From Hoeflea sp. 108 (lineage in GTDB: Bacteria > Pseudomonadota > Alphaproteobacteria > Rhizobiales > Rhizobiaceae): a DNA stretch of 64,000 nucleotides. Where the stretch lies: positions 2,978,839 to 3,042,838 of the forward strand of contig NZ_KB890024.1 in the NCBI RefSeq assembly GCF_000372965.1, written 5' to 3'. The position numbers and the translations under genes were made by a program. The notes below the pieces were generated by a model that did no database searches, was not told where the DNA came from, and saw only the letters and a program-made list of their open reading frames with translations. Of this stretch, positions 44,573 to 53,518 are shown piece after piece (the stretch's first letter is position 1; each line of letters begins with the position of its first letter).

Positions 44573-45598
44573 TCATTTGCCGGTATCGTAGGGCTGCAGG
44601 ATCAGAATATCGATATCGCGTTCGGGATTAAAATCCTGCGCCGTCATCTCGAAGGTCGTCGGGCCGGTCTTCTTCACGCCAGTGCCGCAGAAGCTGACGA
44701 TGCTGGCCGGATCGCCCTTGTCGATGGTCAGCCTGAACTTGCCGATGGTGCCCAGCGCCCAGTTGCCACCTGATGTCAGCACATAGGAAAGCCAGGTCTC
44801 GGTGTAGGGCGGATAACCGTCGGCGGCAGCCTTTGCCGCCTTCGTGACCGCACGTTCGAAACCGTCGTCGAGGCAATATCTGCGCTTGTAATCGTCGTAT
44901 CGGCCCTGGAACTTGCCATCCATGTAGAAGCTCACGCCGGCCGTGCCGCCGACGCTCGGCGTGTAGCTGTGTGCCACCTTCACCGGTTTGCCGGCCGGAA
45001 AACGGGCCTTCCACCAATAGGCCGAACGCAACTGCCAGAGCGGCTCGCGCACGCTCTTCATGCCCGAACCCTCGTCATATTCGTTGATGGTGATGAGGCC
45101 GCGTTCCTGCCAGTCGGCGGCGACCTCGGGCGAAAGCATCTCCAGCGCCTTCAGCGTCGCATCGCCGAACGGGAAATAGGGAACGCCGTTGGCGTCGAGT
45201 TCCTTGCCGATGTCGATGCCAACCGCATAGACCGAATGCTGCAGCTGAGGCTTCACCTCCTGCCCGTCGATCGACACGGAGAAGCCGAGGAAATTGTCGG
45301 ACGCATCGACAGGGATATCGACATTGGCATACGGGCTGCCCTCGATGTCCGGCATCGGAAACGCAACCAGCGTCTCGACATCCTTGTCCGAATTGTTGCG
45401 GAACACATAGTCGACCGTCACCTTGTCCGCGGAGATGAACAGGTCCTCGCTCTCCATGGCGATAAGGTCGTTGCGGCCGAGTATCAGCCCGCCGGCGCCG
45501 AGTTGTGCCGTCGTGTCGTTGGCGGACGCCGGAACGGCCGCAAGCAGGCTCACTGCCAAGAGCCCCGACCGCATTTCCCACGTCCTGTGTTTCGACAT
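44573..45598 (-). CDS. Secreted DUF4424 family protein
   Basis: 341 residues from ATG 45598; the frame is open to 45703. The signal peptide is SGLLAVSLLAAVPASA. The mature part begins NDTTAQLGAGGLILGRNDLIAMESEDLFISADKVTVDYVFRNNSDKDVETLVAFPMPDIEG, which is the start of DUF4424, and contains three cysteines in the second half. The family is periplasmic, immunoglobulin-like in its strand pattern, and of unknown function. It is divergent from the ABC cassette beginning at 45816 and has 41 bases between its stop and folA. Confidence 0.82.
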   Translation of the reverse strand: MSKHRTWEMRSGLLAVSLLAAVPASANDTTAQLGAGGLILGRNDLIAMESEDLFISADKVTVDYVFRNNSDKDVETLVAFPMPDIEGSPYANVDIPVDASDNFLGFSVSIDGQEVKPQLQHSVYAVGIDIGKELDANGVPYFPFGDATLKALEMLSPEVAADWQERGLITINEYDEGSGMKSVREPLWQLRSAYWWKARFPAGKPVKVAHSYTPSVGGTAGVSFYMDGKFQGRYDDYKRRYCLDDGFERAVTKAAKAAADGYPPYTETWLSYVLTSGGNWALGTIGKFRLTIDKGDPASIVSFCGTGVKKTGPTTFEMTAQDFNPERDIDILILQPYDTGK

Positions 45599-45815
45599 AT
45601 TCCGCCCTCTCCCGCTCTCTGCAGGCAGCCATCGGCAAGCCGCACCCACGACCCAAGCTCTAGTCGATCCCCCGCCGGCAGTCCAACGCGACGGGTCTCG
45701 CAAGCCCGAAGGCCAACCTTACGAAAGCGTATGGCGGCCGCGAAGCCTCGGTAACCTCGCAATGGCATGATGAAAATGCGCAGTGGTCGCTGTCGCGAGG
45801 TGAGGAGTTTCAGCA

Positions 45816-46394
45816 ATGCTCCGGATGGCGGTTCTGTCCAGCACGTTCGCTCTCGTGGCAATCGCAACGGCTGCTGCTGTCCCGGCGTCCGGGGCGAGCG
45901 CAGCCGAAAAGCCCGTGGCTGCTGAAAAGAACCCACCCGGCGACATTCCCGACAGCCAGGTCTTCATCGACTACGCCTCAAAGGACGGCTACGCCCTGAA
46001 GGTGCCCGAAGGCTGGGCGCGCACCGATCTTCCGACAGGCGCCAGTTTCGTCGACAAACTCGACGGCGTGGTGGTCACCCGCAGCGACGCAGCCCAACCG
46101 CCAACGGTCGACAGCGTCCGCAAGGACTACCTGCCCGTCCTCCAAAGCCAAGAGCGCGCCGTGCAGATCGGCGGCGTGAAAGCAGTCAGGCTGCCGGCCG
46201 GCAACGCCATCCGCATCGCCTACAGCTCCAACTCCGCACCCAACCAGGTCACCAACAAGCAGGTTCGGCTCGAAAACCAGCGCTATCTCTATTTCAAGGA
46301 CAAAAAGCTCGTGGCGCTCGAACTCTACGCCCCGTTTGGCGCCGACAATGTCGACCAATGGAAGCTGATGTCGGAATCGTTCCAATGGCGCTGA
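45816..46394 (+). CDS. Secreted protein of unknown function, first gene of an ABC operon
   Basis: 192 residues. The signal peptide is VLSSTFALVAIATAAAVPASGASA. No family is recognised with confidence; the mature part has a weak resemblance to PsbP/lipoprotein-type folds (YALKVPEGWARTDLPTGASFVDKLDGVVVTRS) and a C-terminal VALELYAPFGADNVDQWKLMSESFQW. The next gene starts one base after its stop, so it is translationally coupled to the ABC transporter and may be its periplasmic binding or sensor partner. Confidence 0.72.
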   Translation: MLRMAVLSSTFALVAIATAAAVPASGASAAEKPVAAEKNPPGDIPDSQVFIDYASKDGYALKVPEGWARTDLPTGASFVDKLDGVVVTRSDAAQPPTVDSVRKDYLPVLQSQERAVQIGGVKAVRLPAGNAIRIAYSSNSAPNQVTNKQVRLENQRYLYFKDKKLVALELYAPFGADNVDQWKLMSESFQWR

Positions 46395-46395
46395 C

Positions 46396-47058
46396 ATGAG
46401 CGTTCTGGAGGCGTACGAACTCTACCGCTTCTACCATGTCGGCGACGACGAGATCGCGGCGCTGCGCGGCGTCAGCCTGTTCCTGTCGGCTGGCGAGATG
46501 GTCTCGGTGATGGGGCCCTCAGGCAGCGGCAAGTCGACACTTCTGGCCTGCCTCACTGGTCTCGACGAACCTGACGGAGGTTACGTTACCGTCCGCGACC
46601 GTCTGATGACACGCCGCCCCGAGGCCGATCGGGCCACGATCCGCGCCGAAAACTTCGGCATCCTGCTGCAGTCGGGAAATCTCTTCCAGCACCTGACGGT
46701 GCGTGAGAACATCCTGCTGTCGATGCAACTGTCGGGGCGCAAGGACAGAGAAAGGCTCACCGCCCTGCTGCAGGCGGTCGGCCTGTCGCATCGCGAGCGC
46801 GCCTATCCGGCGCAGCTTTCCGGCGGGGAGACGGCGCGAGCGGGACTTGCGGCCGCACTTGCCGCCGATCCGCCGCTGCTGGTGGCGGACGAACCGACCG
46901 CCGAGATCGACCGCGTGGCGGAGGAGCGCCTGCTCGACTATTTCGAGGCGCGCCGTGCCGCCGGCAAAACGACGCTCGTCGCCACCCACAGCGCCTCCCT
47001 TGCCGCGCGGGCCGATCGCATCATCCATCTCGCGGACGGGCGCATCGACAATGTTTGA
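46396..47058 (+). CDS. ABC transporter ATP-binding protein, first of two
   Basis: 220 residues. Walker A GPSGSGKST (about 39-47), Q-loop ILLQSGNLFQHL, signature LSGGETARAGLAAA, where the usual QQQRVAIARA stretch is replaced by a non-canonical ETARAGLAAAL, Walker B LLVADEP, D-loop EID and H-loop VATHS. It is LolD/MacB-like. The second ATPase starts at 47051 inside its stop region, so the two very likely form a heterodimer with the permease at 47731. The altered signature could make it a regulatory, poorly hydrolysing subunit. Confidence 0.87.
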   Translation: MSVLEAYELYRFYHVGDDEIAALRGVSLFLSAGEMVSVMGPSGSGKSTLLACLTGLDEPDGGYVTVRDRLMTRRPEADRATIRAENFGILLQSGNLFQHLTVRENILLSMQLSGRKDRERLTALLQAVGLSHRERAYPAQLSGGETARAGLAAALAADPPLLVADEPTAEIDRVAEERLLDYFEARRAAGKTTLVATHSASLAARADRIIHLADGRIDNV

Positions 47059-47734
47059 TGCCCTCGTCACCGCCTCCGGCATCTCCAGGAGCTTCGCCGA
47101 CGGCAGCGACGACGCCCTGACCGTGCTTTCCGACGTCAGCTGCCAGATCGATGCCGGCGACCGTATTGCGCTGGTCGGCGCGTCGGGCAGCGGCAAGACC
47201 ACGCTGCTCCATATCCTGGGCGGCCTCGACAGCCCGACGCTCGGCGCGGTCGCCTGGCCCGCCCTTGGGCCACGCTCCTCACTGCGACCCGGCAAGGTCG
47301 GCCTGGTGTTCCAGACGCCGAGCCTGTTTCCGGCGCTCACCGTCCTGCAGAATGTCAGCCTTCCGCTGGTCTTGCTGGAGCGCAACGACGACATCGAGGC
47401 CAAGGCAGCAGCCATGCTCGAGCGCTTCGAACTGTCGGCCCTTGCCCAAAAGCTGCCTGAGGAGCTTTCGGGCGGTCAGGCGCAGCGTGTCGCCATGGCG
47501 CGCGCGCTTGCAGCCGGCCCGCGACTGGTGCTGGCCGACGAGCCGACAGGCCAGCTCGACAGCGCAACCGCCAGGCATTTCATCGACCTTACCATCGACG
47601 TTCTGCGCAAGACCGGTACCGCGCTGCTCATCGCCACGCATGACGAGGCGGTGGCCGAACGCATGAGCCAGCGCTGGTTGCTCGACCATGGCCGACTTTC
47701 GCACCCGGTCGAACCGGAACGGAGGCGCGCGTGA
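47051..47734 (+). CDS. ABC transporter ATP-binding protein, second of two
   Basis: 227 residues from ATG 47051, overlapping the preceding stop by 8 bases. Walker A VGASGSGKTT (about 39-48), Q-loop LVFQTPSLFPAL, signature LSGGQAQRVAMARAL, Walker B LVLADEP, D-loop TGQLD and H-loop IATHDE: the standard set, unlike its partner. It is of the LolD/MacB class. The permease begins at 47731 inside its stop codon (GTG start). Confidence 0.9.
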   Translation: MFDALVTASGISRSFADGSDDALTVLSDVSCQIDAGDRIALVGASGSGKTTLLHILGGLDSPTLGAVAWPALGPRSSLRPGKVGLVFQTPSLFPALTVLQNVSLPLVLLERNDDIEAKAAAMLERFELSALAQKLPEELSGGQAQRVAMARALAAGPRLVLADEPTGQLDSATARHFIDLTIDVLRKTGTALLIATHDEAVAERMSQRWLLDHGRLSHPVEPERRRA

Positions 47735-50379
47735 CCCGCCTTTGGCTGTTCGGCCTGCTGCGCCGCCGGTTCGGACGCCTCGCCGGTGTCGCCGCCGGCA
47801 TCGCGGTGACCGTTGCGCTGCTCGCATCGCTTGCAGCCTTCCTTGCCGACAGCAGCAGTTCGATGACGCGTCGCGCCGTCTCCGCCGTGCCTGTCGACTG
47901 GCAGGTCCAGCTGGCGCCGGACGCAGATTCCGCAGTCGTTCGCAACGCGATCACCGCGTCCGCCGGCACCACTGCCGTCCGGCAGGTGTCCTTTGCGAAT
48001 GTCGACGGGTTGGAGGCCAGCGCCGGCGGCACGGTACAGACCACCGGCCCCGGCAAGGCGATCGCCTTCGACGAAAATTATCTCAAAGACTTTCCTGAAG
48101 AAGTGCGGCTGCTGTCCGGCCGGCTCGACGGCGTGCTGGCCGCGCAGCAGACCGCAGCCAACCTGCATGTTGCACCGGGCGACATCGTCACCATCAAGCG
48201 CGTGGCCCTGCCCCCCGTCGACGTGAAGATCGATGGCATCATCGAGCTGCCGGACGCCGATGCCCTGTTCCAAAGCGTCGGCCTGCCGCCCCAGGCCGCC
48301 CCGCAGGCGCCACCCGACAACGTGCTCGTCCTGCCATCAGATCAGTGGCAGCGGGTATTCGGTCCGCAGCAGACCGCTCGACCGGACACGACGCGCACCC
48401 AGCTGCATGTGCGGCTCGACCGGACGACGCTGCCGGCGCGACCGAGCGACGCCTGGACGATCGTCACGGGTGCGGCACGCAATCTCGAAGCCAGGGTCGC
48501 GGGACAGGCGCTGGTCGCCAACAATCTTGGCGCCCGGCTCGACGCCGTCAGGGGCGATTCGCTCTATGCCGCGGTGCTGTTCCTGTTCCTCGGCATTCCC
48601 GGCATCGCCCTGGCCTGCCTGCTCACGATAGCAGTCAGTTCAGCCGGTGCGGACCGGCGCCGGGCCGAGCAGGCACTGCTTAGGGTTCGCGGCGCGAGCC
48701 TGCGCCGCATCCTCGTGCTCGCCTCGGCCGAAGCGTTGCTCGTCGGCGGTATCGGCATTGCACTCGGGCTCGGGATGGCGTTGCTTTTCGCGAAGTTGCG
48801 GCTCGGCGGCGATGCCGGGTTCGGCATGGTGGCGATGGGCCTGTCCATCCTCACGGGCATGCTGCTTGCGCTGGCAACCTTCCTCTACCCTGCCTGGCGC
48901 GACAGCCGCACGCAGAGCATAAGCGCATCGCGCCGCGTTATCGGCCGCACCACCCGGCCCCTGTGGGCACGGCTCTGGCTCGACGTGCTGCTGCTGTGCG
49001 CGGCACTTGTGCTGTTCTGGCAGTCGGCGAGCACCGGATACCAGGTGGTGCTCGCGCCCGAGGGCGTCGCCGCCACCGCGGTCGACTACAACGCTTTCAT
49101 CGCGCCGGCTTTGTTCTGGATCGGCTCGGCGCTGCTCGCCATCCGCGTCTCGGCCCGTATCATCGCCGCCAATGGCATGCTGCTGCAGGCCCTGGTCAGG
49201 CCAGCGGCCGGCAAGCTCTCGACCATCGTGGCCGCGGCCCTGTCGCATCAGGCGGCGCGCATCACTGCGGGCATTGCCATGACCGCGCTCGCTGTCTCCT
49301 TCGCCGTCTCCACGGCTGTTTTCAACACCACCTACAATGCTCAATCGCGGGTCGATGCGGAGCTCACCAACGGCGCCGACGTCACCGTGTTCGGGACCGA
49401 GGCGCATCCGGCAGGAGCCAGGCTGGACCAGCTCGCCGCCCTGCCCTCGGCCGACGCGGTCCAGCCGATGCAGCACCGCTTTGCCTATGTCGGCAACGAC
49501 CTGCAGGATCTCTATGGCATCGACCCGGTGTCGATCGACGACGCCACCGATTTTCCAGACGCCTATTTTGCCGGCGGCAAGGCCGCCAACATCCTCGCGC
49601 GCCTCGCCGAGACACCGAATGGCGTGCTGGTGTCGGAAGAAACCGTGCAGGACTTCCAGCTTTCGGTCGGCGACATCATCAATCTCCGCCTCCTCAACGC
49701 TTCCGACCATCAGTACCATCAGGTGCCGTTCACCTTCATCGGCGTGGTTCGCGAATTCCCAACCGCGCCGAGAGACTCATTCCTGGTCGCCAACGCTGCC
49801 TATGTCGCCGAACTGACCGGTTCGGACGCCAGCGAATATGTGCTGATGCACGCCAGGGGCGACCCGGCGGATCTGGCCAGCGAAGCTGCGGCAGCGCTGG
49901 CTGGCGACCCCGCCCTCAAGGTCAAGGATGTGGGCTCCGCCGCCCATCTCATCAGCTCCAGCCTGACGGCCGTGGACCTTTCGAGCCTGACGACGATCGA
50001 ACTCAGCTTTGCGCTTGCCCTGGCAGTCGCTGCCGCCGGCCTTATGCTCGGCCTCGGCTTCCTCGACAGGCGGCGCAGCTTCGCCATTCTTTCGGCGATC
50101 GGCGCCAAGCCCCACCAGCTCGCGGCGTTCCTGTGGGGCGAAGGGTTGCTGGTGGCCCTCGGCGGGCTGGTCTTCGGACTGGCGTCGGGACTGACCATCG
50201 CCTGGATGCTGGTCAAGCTCCTGACCGGCGTGTTCGATCCTCCGCCAGAGGCGCTTTCAATCCCCTTCGCCTATCTGGCCCTGGTCCTGCTGCTGCTGGT
50301 GGCGTCCATTGTGCTGGCGATCCAACTGACGCGCGCGATAGGCAACGCCGACGCGCCGCAACGGCTGAGGGAGCTTTAG
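47731..50379 (+). CDS. FtsX-like ABC transporter permease, 882 residues (fused double module)
   Basis: 882 residues from a GTG at 47731 overlapping the ATPase stop by 4 bases. A first membrane segment near 14-35 is followed by a long periplasmic part, a cluster of membrane helices around 280-490, another periplasmic domain (about 530-750), and a C-terminal FtsX-like bundle (LSFALALAVAAAGLMLGLGFLDRRRSFAILSAIGAKPHQL through the end). The length and symmetric pattern fit two MacB/LolE-type halves in one polypeptide, such as the YbbP-like permeases. The substrate is unknown. Confidence 0.85.
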   Translation: MTRLWLFGLLRRRFGRLAGVAAGIAVTVALLASLAAFLADSSSSMTRRAVSAVPVDWQVQLAPDADSAVVRNAITASAGTTAVRQVSFANVDGLEASAGGTVQTTGPGKAIAFDENYLKDFPEEVRLLSGRLDGVLAAQQTAANLHVAPGDIVTIKRVALPPVDVKIDGIIELPDADALFQSVGLPPQAAPQAPPDNVLVLPSDQWQRVFGPQQTARPDTTRTQLHVRLDRTTLPARPSDAWTIVTGAARNLEARVAGQALVANNLGARLDAVRGDSLYAAVLFLFLGIPGIALACLLTIAVSSAGADRRRAEQALLRVRGASLRRILVLASAEALLVGGIGIALGLGMALLFAKLRLGGDAGFGMVAMGLSILTGMLLALATFLYPAWRDSRTQSISASRRVIGRTTRPLWARLWLDVLLLCAALVLFWQSASTGYQVVLAPEGVAATAVDYNAFIAPALFWIGSALLAIRVSARIIAANGMLLQALVRPAAGKLSTIVAAALSHQAARITAGIAMTALAVSFAVSTAVFNTTYNAQSRVDAELTNGADVTVFGTEAHPAGARLDQLAALPSADAVQPMQHRFAYVGNDLQDLYGIDPVSIDDATDFPDAYFAGGKAANILARLAETPNGVLVSEETVQDFQLSVGDIINLRLLNASDHQYHQVPFTFIGVVREFPTAPRDSFLVANAAYVAELTGSDASEYVLMHARGDPADLASEAAAALAGDPALKVKDVGSAAHLISSSLTAVDLSSLTTIELSFALALAVAAAGLMLGLGFLDRRRSFAILSAIGAKPHQLAAFLWGEGLLVALGGLVFGLASGLTIAWMLVKLLTGVFDPPPEALSIPFAYLALVLLLLVASIVLAIQLTRAIGNADAPQRLREL

Positions 50380-50847
50380 AGCGCCGTGCGCCGGAAAAGC
50401 GGCAGCGTATTGCCACGTTTTCGTCGGGACGTGAACGGGCGTTGTGTCCACTCCCCTGATGGTACTTGTCGGCGATGCAAAGACACCATCCGTAAGAAAC
50501 CAAAGGCTTTCCACGAGTTGATCATCTGGTTGGACGACGCCTTGTTCGGGGCTTCTCCAGCCCCACGGTTACGACGAGGGGCATGCTCGCAGATACCGAA
50601 CGTTCGGCGTATATTTCGGCCATTTGGCAACGTCATTTGCGCAAATTGCTGCATCAACTTTGCCAATCAGCTTGAACAGGCCCGCAAGGTCGTCGAGCCA
50701 TAGCGGCTGCTGACCCGATCCCGCAAGGCATGCGCCTGACGGTTCAAGCCGATCACATCCTTCACGGAGAGGCCCGATCGGCGCCTGCGCCTGCCGGCCA
50801 GCCCCCGGTGCTGGAAGGAAGGCAGACGGCGTAAAGTCCGCTCTTGT
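50380..50847. other. 468-base gap without a gene
   Basis: Between the ABC permease and thyA. No reading frame here has credible composition or a start site, and both flanking genes end at it (convergent). The first bases after the permease stop (TTTAGAGCGCCGTGCGCC) resemble the tail of the RIME-like repeat at 16.7 kb, and the stretch is somewhat more AT-rich than its surroundings. It may mark an old junction. Confidence 0.5.
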
Positions 50848-51642
50848 CTAAACCGCGATCGGCGCGCGGATGGAGGCGTCGGCGACGTAGTTTTCCAGCC
50901 TGAAATCCTCGAAGCGGAAGGCGAACAGGTCGGTGACCTCGGGATTGATCCACATCGTCGGCAGCGCCTTTGGCGTGCGCCCAAGCTGCTCACGGGCCTG
51001 CTCGAAGTGATTGTGGTAGATGTGGGCGTCGCCAAGCGTATGGACGAAATCGCCCGGCTTCAGCCCCGTCACCTGCGCCACCATCATCGTCAGCAGCGCG
51101 TAGGACGCGATGTTGAACGGCACGCCAAGGAATATATCGGCCGAACGCTGATAGAGCTGGCACGAAAGCCTGCCGTCGGAGACGTAGAACTGGAACAGGC
51201 AGTGGCATGGCGGCAGCGCCATCGCGTCCACTTCTTCCGGGTTCCAGGCCGAGACGATCAGCCGACGCGAGTTCGGGTTCTTCCTGATCTGCACCAGCAG
51301 GTTGGCGATCTGGTCGATCTCGCCGCCGTCGTGCGTCGGCCACGAGCGCCACTGCTTGCCATAGACCGGGCCGAGGTCGCCGTTCTCGTCGGCCCACTCG
51401 TCCCAGATCGAAACGCCGTTGTCCTTGAGATACTTGATGTTGGTGTCGCCGGCCAGAAACCACAGCAATTCGTGGATGATCGACTTCAGGTGCAGCTTCT
51501 TGGTGGTGAGGACGGGAAAGCCTTTTCCCAGGTCGAAACGCATCTGGTAGCCGAACACCGAGCGCGTACCGGTACCGGTCCGGTCGCCGCGGTCGGAACC
51601 GTTTTCCATGACATGGCTGAGTAGGTCGAGATACTGGCGCAT
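50848..51642 (-). CDS. thyA: Thymidylate synthase
   Basis: 264 residues from ATG 51642 (MRQYLDLLSHVMENGSDRGDRTGTGT), the same length as E. coli ThyA. It methylates dUMP using methylene-tetrahydrofolate. Conserved parts: RTGTGTRSVFGYQMRFDL, GDTNIKYLKDNGVSIWDEWA, the catalytic cysteine in ALPPCHC (Cys146), RSADIFLGVPFNIASYA, and DAHIYHNH. Its partner folA, usually adjacent, is separated by about 6.3 kb of accessory genes. Confidence 0.97.
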   Translation of the reverse strand: MRQYLDLLSHVMENGSDRGDRTGTGTRSVFGYQMRFDLGKGFPVLTTKKLHLKSIIHELLWFLAGDTNIKYLKDNGVSIWDEWADENGDLGPVYGKQWRSWPTHDGGEIDQIANLLVQIRKNPNSRRLIVSAWNPEEVDAMALPPCHCLFQFYVSDGRLSCQLYQRSADIFLGVPFNIASYALLTMMVAQVTGLKPGDFVHTLGDAHIYHNHFEQAREQLGRTPKALPTMWINPEVTDLFAFRFEDFRLENYVADASIRAPIAV

Positions 51643-51880
51643 CGGTCGGGCTCGATTCGTCGTTTGCCAGATCATAGCGGAGTGGGCCGGCTCTGGAAAC
51701 GAATGCGCTTCCTGTCCCCAGGCGCATTGACGCGGGCGTCCATGCGTCAAGGCTGCGCTCGGACGGCGCGGCGTTCAACGATGCCACAGGCAATTCAGGC
51801 AGCGCACGCGCCGCCCGGCCTGAACCACCCGAAACCGAACCGAAATCCGGCCCGGTTTTCAGGATTCGATCGGTAAGGGA

Positions 51881-52192
51881 TCAGATCGCGCCGAGTTTGC
51901 CGAGTTCCTTGGCGACCAGGTAGTAGAAAGTGACGCGGTTCTTGGTGTGGTCGGCCGACATGGCCTTGCAGACCTTCTCCAGCGCGCCATCGGCCTTCTT
52001 GGCGTCCTCGACGCCGAGCTTCTTGGCAATCCAGCCGGCTTTCACCCGGTCGAGCTCCTTGGGGTCGGTGCAGGAGACCAGCGAGGAATCGCGGTTGCGC
52101 AGTGCGATGCCGAGATGCTTGACGATCTTGCTGACCGCCTCTTCCTTGGCGCCGGCATCGTACTTCTTCACGTCTGCAAGATAGTCGCTCAT
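51881..52192 (-). CDS. DUF2853 family protein
   Basis: 103 residues from ATG 52192 (MSDYLADVKKYDAGAKEEAVSKIVKHLGIAL). The length and the pattern of CTDPKELDRVKAGWIAKKLG and ENDKVCKAM-like ALEKVCKAMSADHTKNRVTFYYLVAKELGKL match DUF2853. It is a small, helical, cytoplasmic protein of unknown function. It stands alone between thyA and the tmRNA gene. Confidence 0.85.
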   Translation of the reverse strand: MSDYLADVKKYDAGAKEEAVSKIVKHLGIALRNRDSSLVSCTDPKELDRVKAGWIAKKLGVEDAKKADGALEKVCKAMSADHTKNRVTFYYLVAKELGKLGAI

Positions 52193-52440
52193 GAGTATTC
52201 CCCTCGTCGACAGATTGACGTCATCTCCCGCGGGGACTGCCGGCCTTGACCGGTTCATGCGCAATGCAAGCTTTCCCCAGCGTGGCGAGCTTCTGTTCGC
52301 GCAAGGCGCGAGTCAACCCTCGGAGTTCGCGTGGCATCATAAATCTGTTGCGGATGGAGAGGTTAGGCGGCTTTCCGCCCTTCCCTTTTGAGCGCCGCAT
52401 CCTTATATTCGCACCGTCAGCTTGACTGACTATGGCGATA

Positions 52441-52770
52441 AACTGCCGATGAAATAAGCCATTCGGACCCGGGGGCGGTACCCGGCGCCTCCACCAAAAG
52501 TCGTCGTGCAATAGAGCGACGGTTTTTGCTGGGGGCGAAATAGGATCGACGAGGGTGTAAAGATCGGACTTTTGCTCGGCATTGTACCACCGTTATCGGG
52601 CTAAACTTATAGTTGCCAACGACAACTATGCGGAAGCACGTCTCGCTGCTTAATGCGGTGCGATAGCTTCAAATTAAGTCCTAGCGGTTCGCACTTCTAG
52701 GCGGGGTTCGGAGGTACCTGGCAACAGAAACCTCCACTTCTCCCCCCTCACTACCTCTGGGCTTCGACCC
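52441..52770 (+). ncRNA. ssrA: Two-piece (permuted) transfer-messenger RNA
   Basis: The alphaproteobacterial split form. The acceptor piece comes first: the T arm CCGGG-GGCGGTA-CCCGG, then CGCCTCC, discriminator A and encoded CCA ending at 52496. A spacer hairpin (52497-52530) is removed by processing, and the coding piece begins GGGGGCG at 52531, pairing with CGCCTCC (one G-U). The tag reading frame at 52615-52653 encodes ANDNYAEARLAA followed by TAA. A GGAGGT...ACCTCC hairpin follows. The outer ends are uncertain by some tens of bases. Confidence 0.93.
52615..52653 (+). other. tmRNA proteolysis-tag reading frame
   Basis: Thirteen codons, GCC (resume codon) through TAA, giving ANDNYAEARLAA. 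The -LAA end is the ClpXP/ClpAP degron, and the AND start and tyrosine match known alphaproteobacterial tags. Confidence 0.95.
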
Positions 52771-52887
52771 CGCCGGACCTTCCGGTCATTTTGCCTGCCG
52801 CGCGCGTACGATTGCCGCGCAGGCCGTTTCACGTCCGTGCACGCGCACCGCAGTCGACGCCCCCTCACCTCATCTCTGGAGACAAAA

Positions 52888-53436
52888 ATGCATCGCGACT
52901 GCGACCGCTTCTTCGTGCTTTCAGGTGGCCCCGGCTCGGGCAAGACCACGCTGATCGAGGCCCTCGGCCGCCGGGGCTTCGCCACGACGGCCGAGGCCGG
53001 CCGGGCCATTATCCGGGACCAGACAGCGATTGGCGGGCCAGCCACCCACCAGAACGACCCTGCCCTGTTCGCCGAAATAATGCTCGCCTTCGACATGCAG
53101 TCCTACCGCCTGGCGCTGGACAAGGAGGGGCCGGTTTTCTTTGACCGCGGCGTGACGGAACTTGCCGGATACCACCGGATGATGGGCATGCCGGCGCCGG
53201 CACATTTCAGGACCGCAGCAGAACGCTTCCGCTACAACCCCAAGGTCTTCATCGCGCCGCCATGGCCGGAGATCTTTGCCAATGACGGCGAAAGGAAGCA
53301 GTCATTCGGGGAAGCGGTCACCACCCATGCCTCGTCGGTGCGGATCTACGCCGAGTTCGGCTATGAGATCGTAGCGCTGCCCAAGGCATCGGTCGAAGAA
53401 CGGCTGCGCTTTGTCCTTGCCGAGGCGAGCCTGTGA
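52888..53436 (+). CDS. AAA-type small NTPase (AAA_28-like)
   Basis: 182 residues from ATG 52888 with TCTGGAGA seven bases upstream. The P-loop is LSGGPGSGKTTLIEAL (about 12-27), followed by TTAEAGRAIIRDQTAIGGPATHQNDPALFAEIMLAFDMQSY, and a Walker B-like PVFFDRGVTELAGYH. It resembles the AAA_28/nucleotide kinase-like proteins that phosphorylate small molecules or bind GTP. The function is not determined. It follows the tmRNA gene by about 120 bases. Confidence 0.8.
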   Translation: MHRDCDRFFVLSGGPGSGKTTLIEALGRRGFATTAEAGRAIIRDQTAIGGPATHQNDPALFAEIMLAFDMQSYRLALDKEGPVFFDRGVTELAGYHRMMGMPAPAHFRTAAERFRYNPKVFIAPPWPEIFANDGERKQSFGEAVTTHASSVRIYAEFGYEIVALPKASVEERLRFVLAEASL

Positions 53437-53518
53437 AGGCACCGCCGGAAAACAGCACATGGACGGGCCCAGGCCGTAGCGGATGCCTGCGCTTCCTGCT
53501 GGAACGCCCGCCGCCTGG

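Noticed and set aside
50386..50703. 105-residue plus-strand frame in the gap before thyA
   Set aside because: No ribosome site, no family similarity and unnatural composition.
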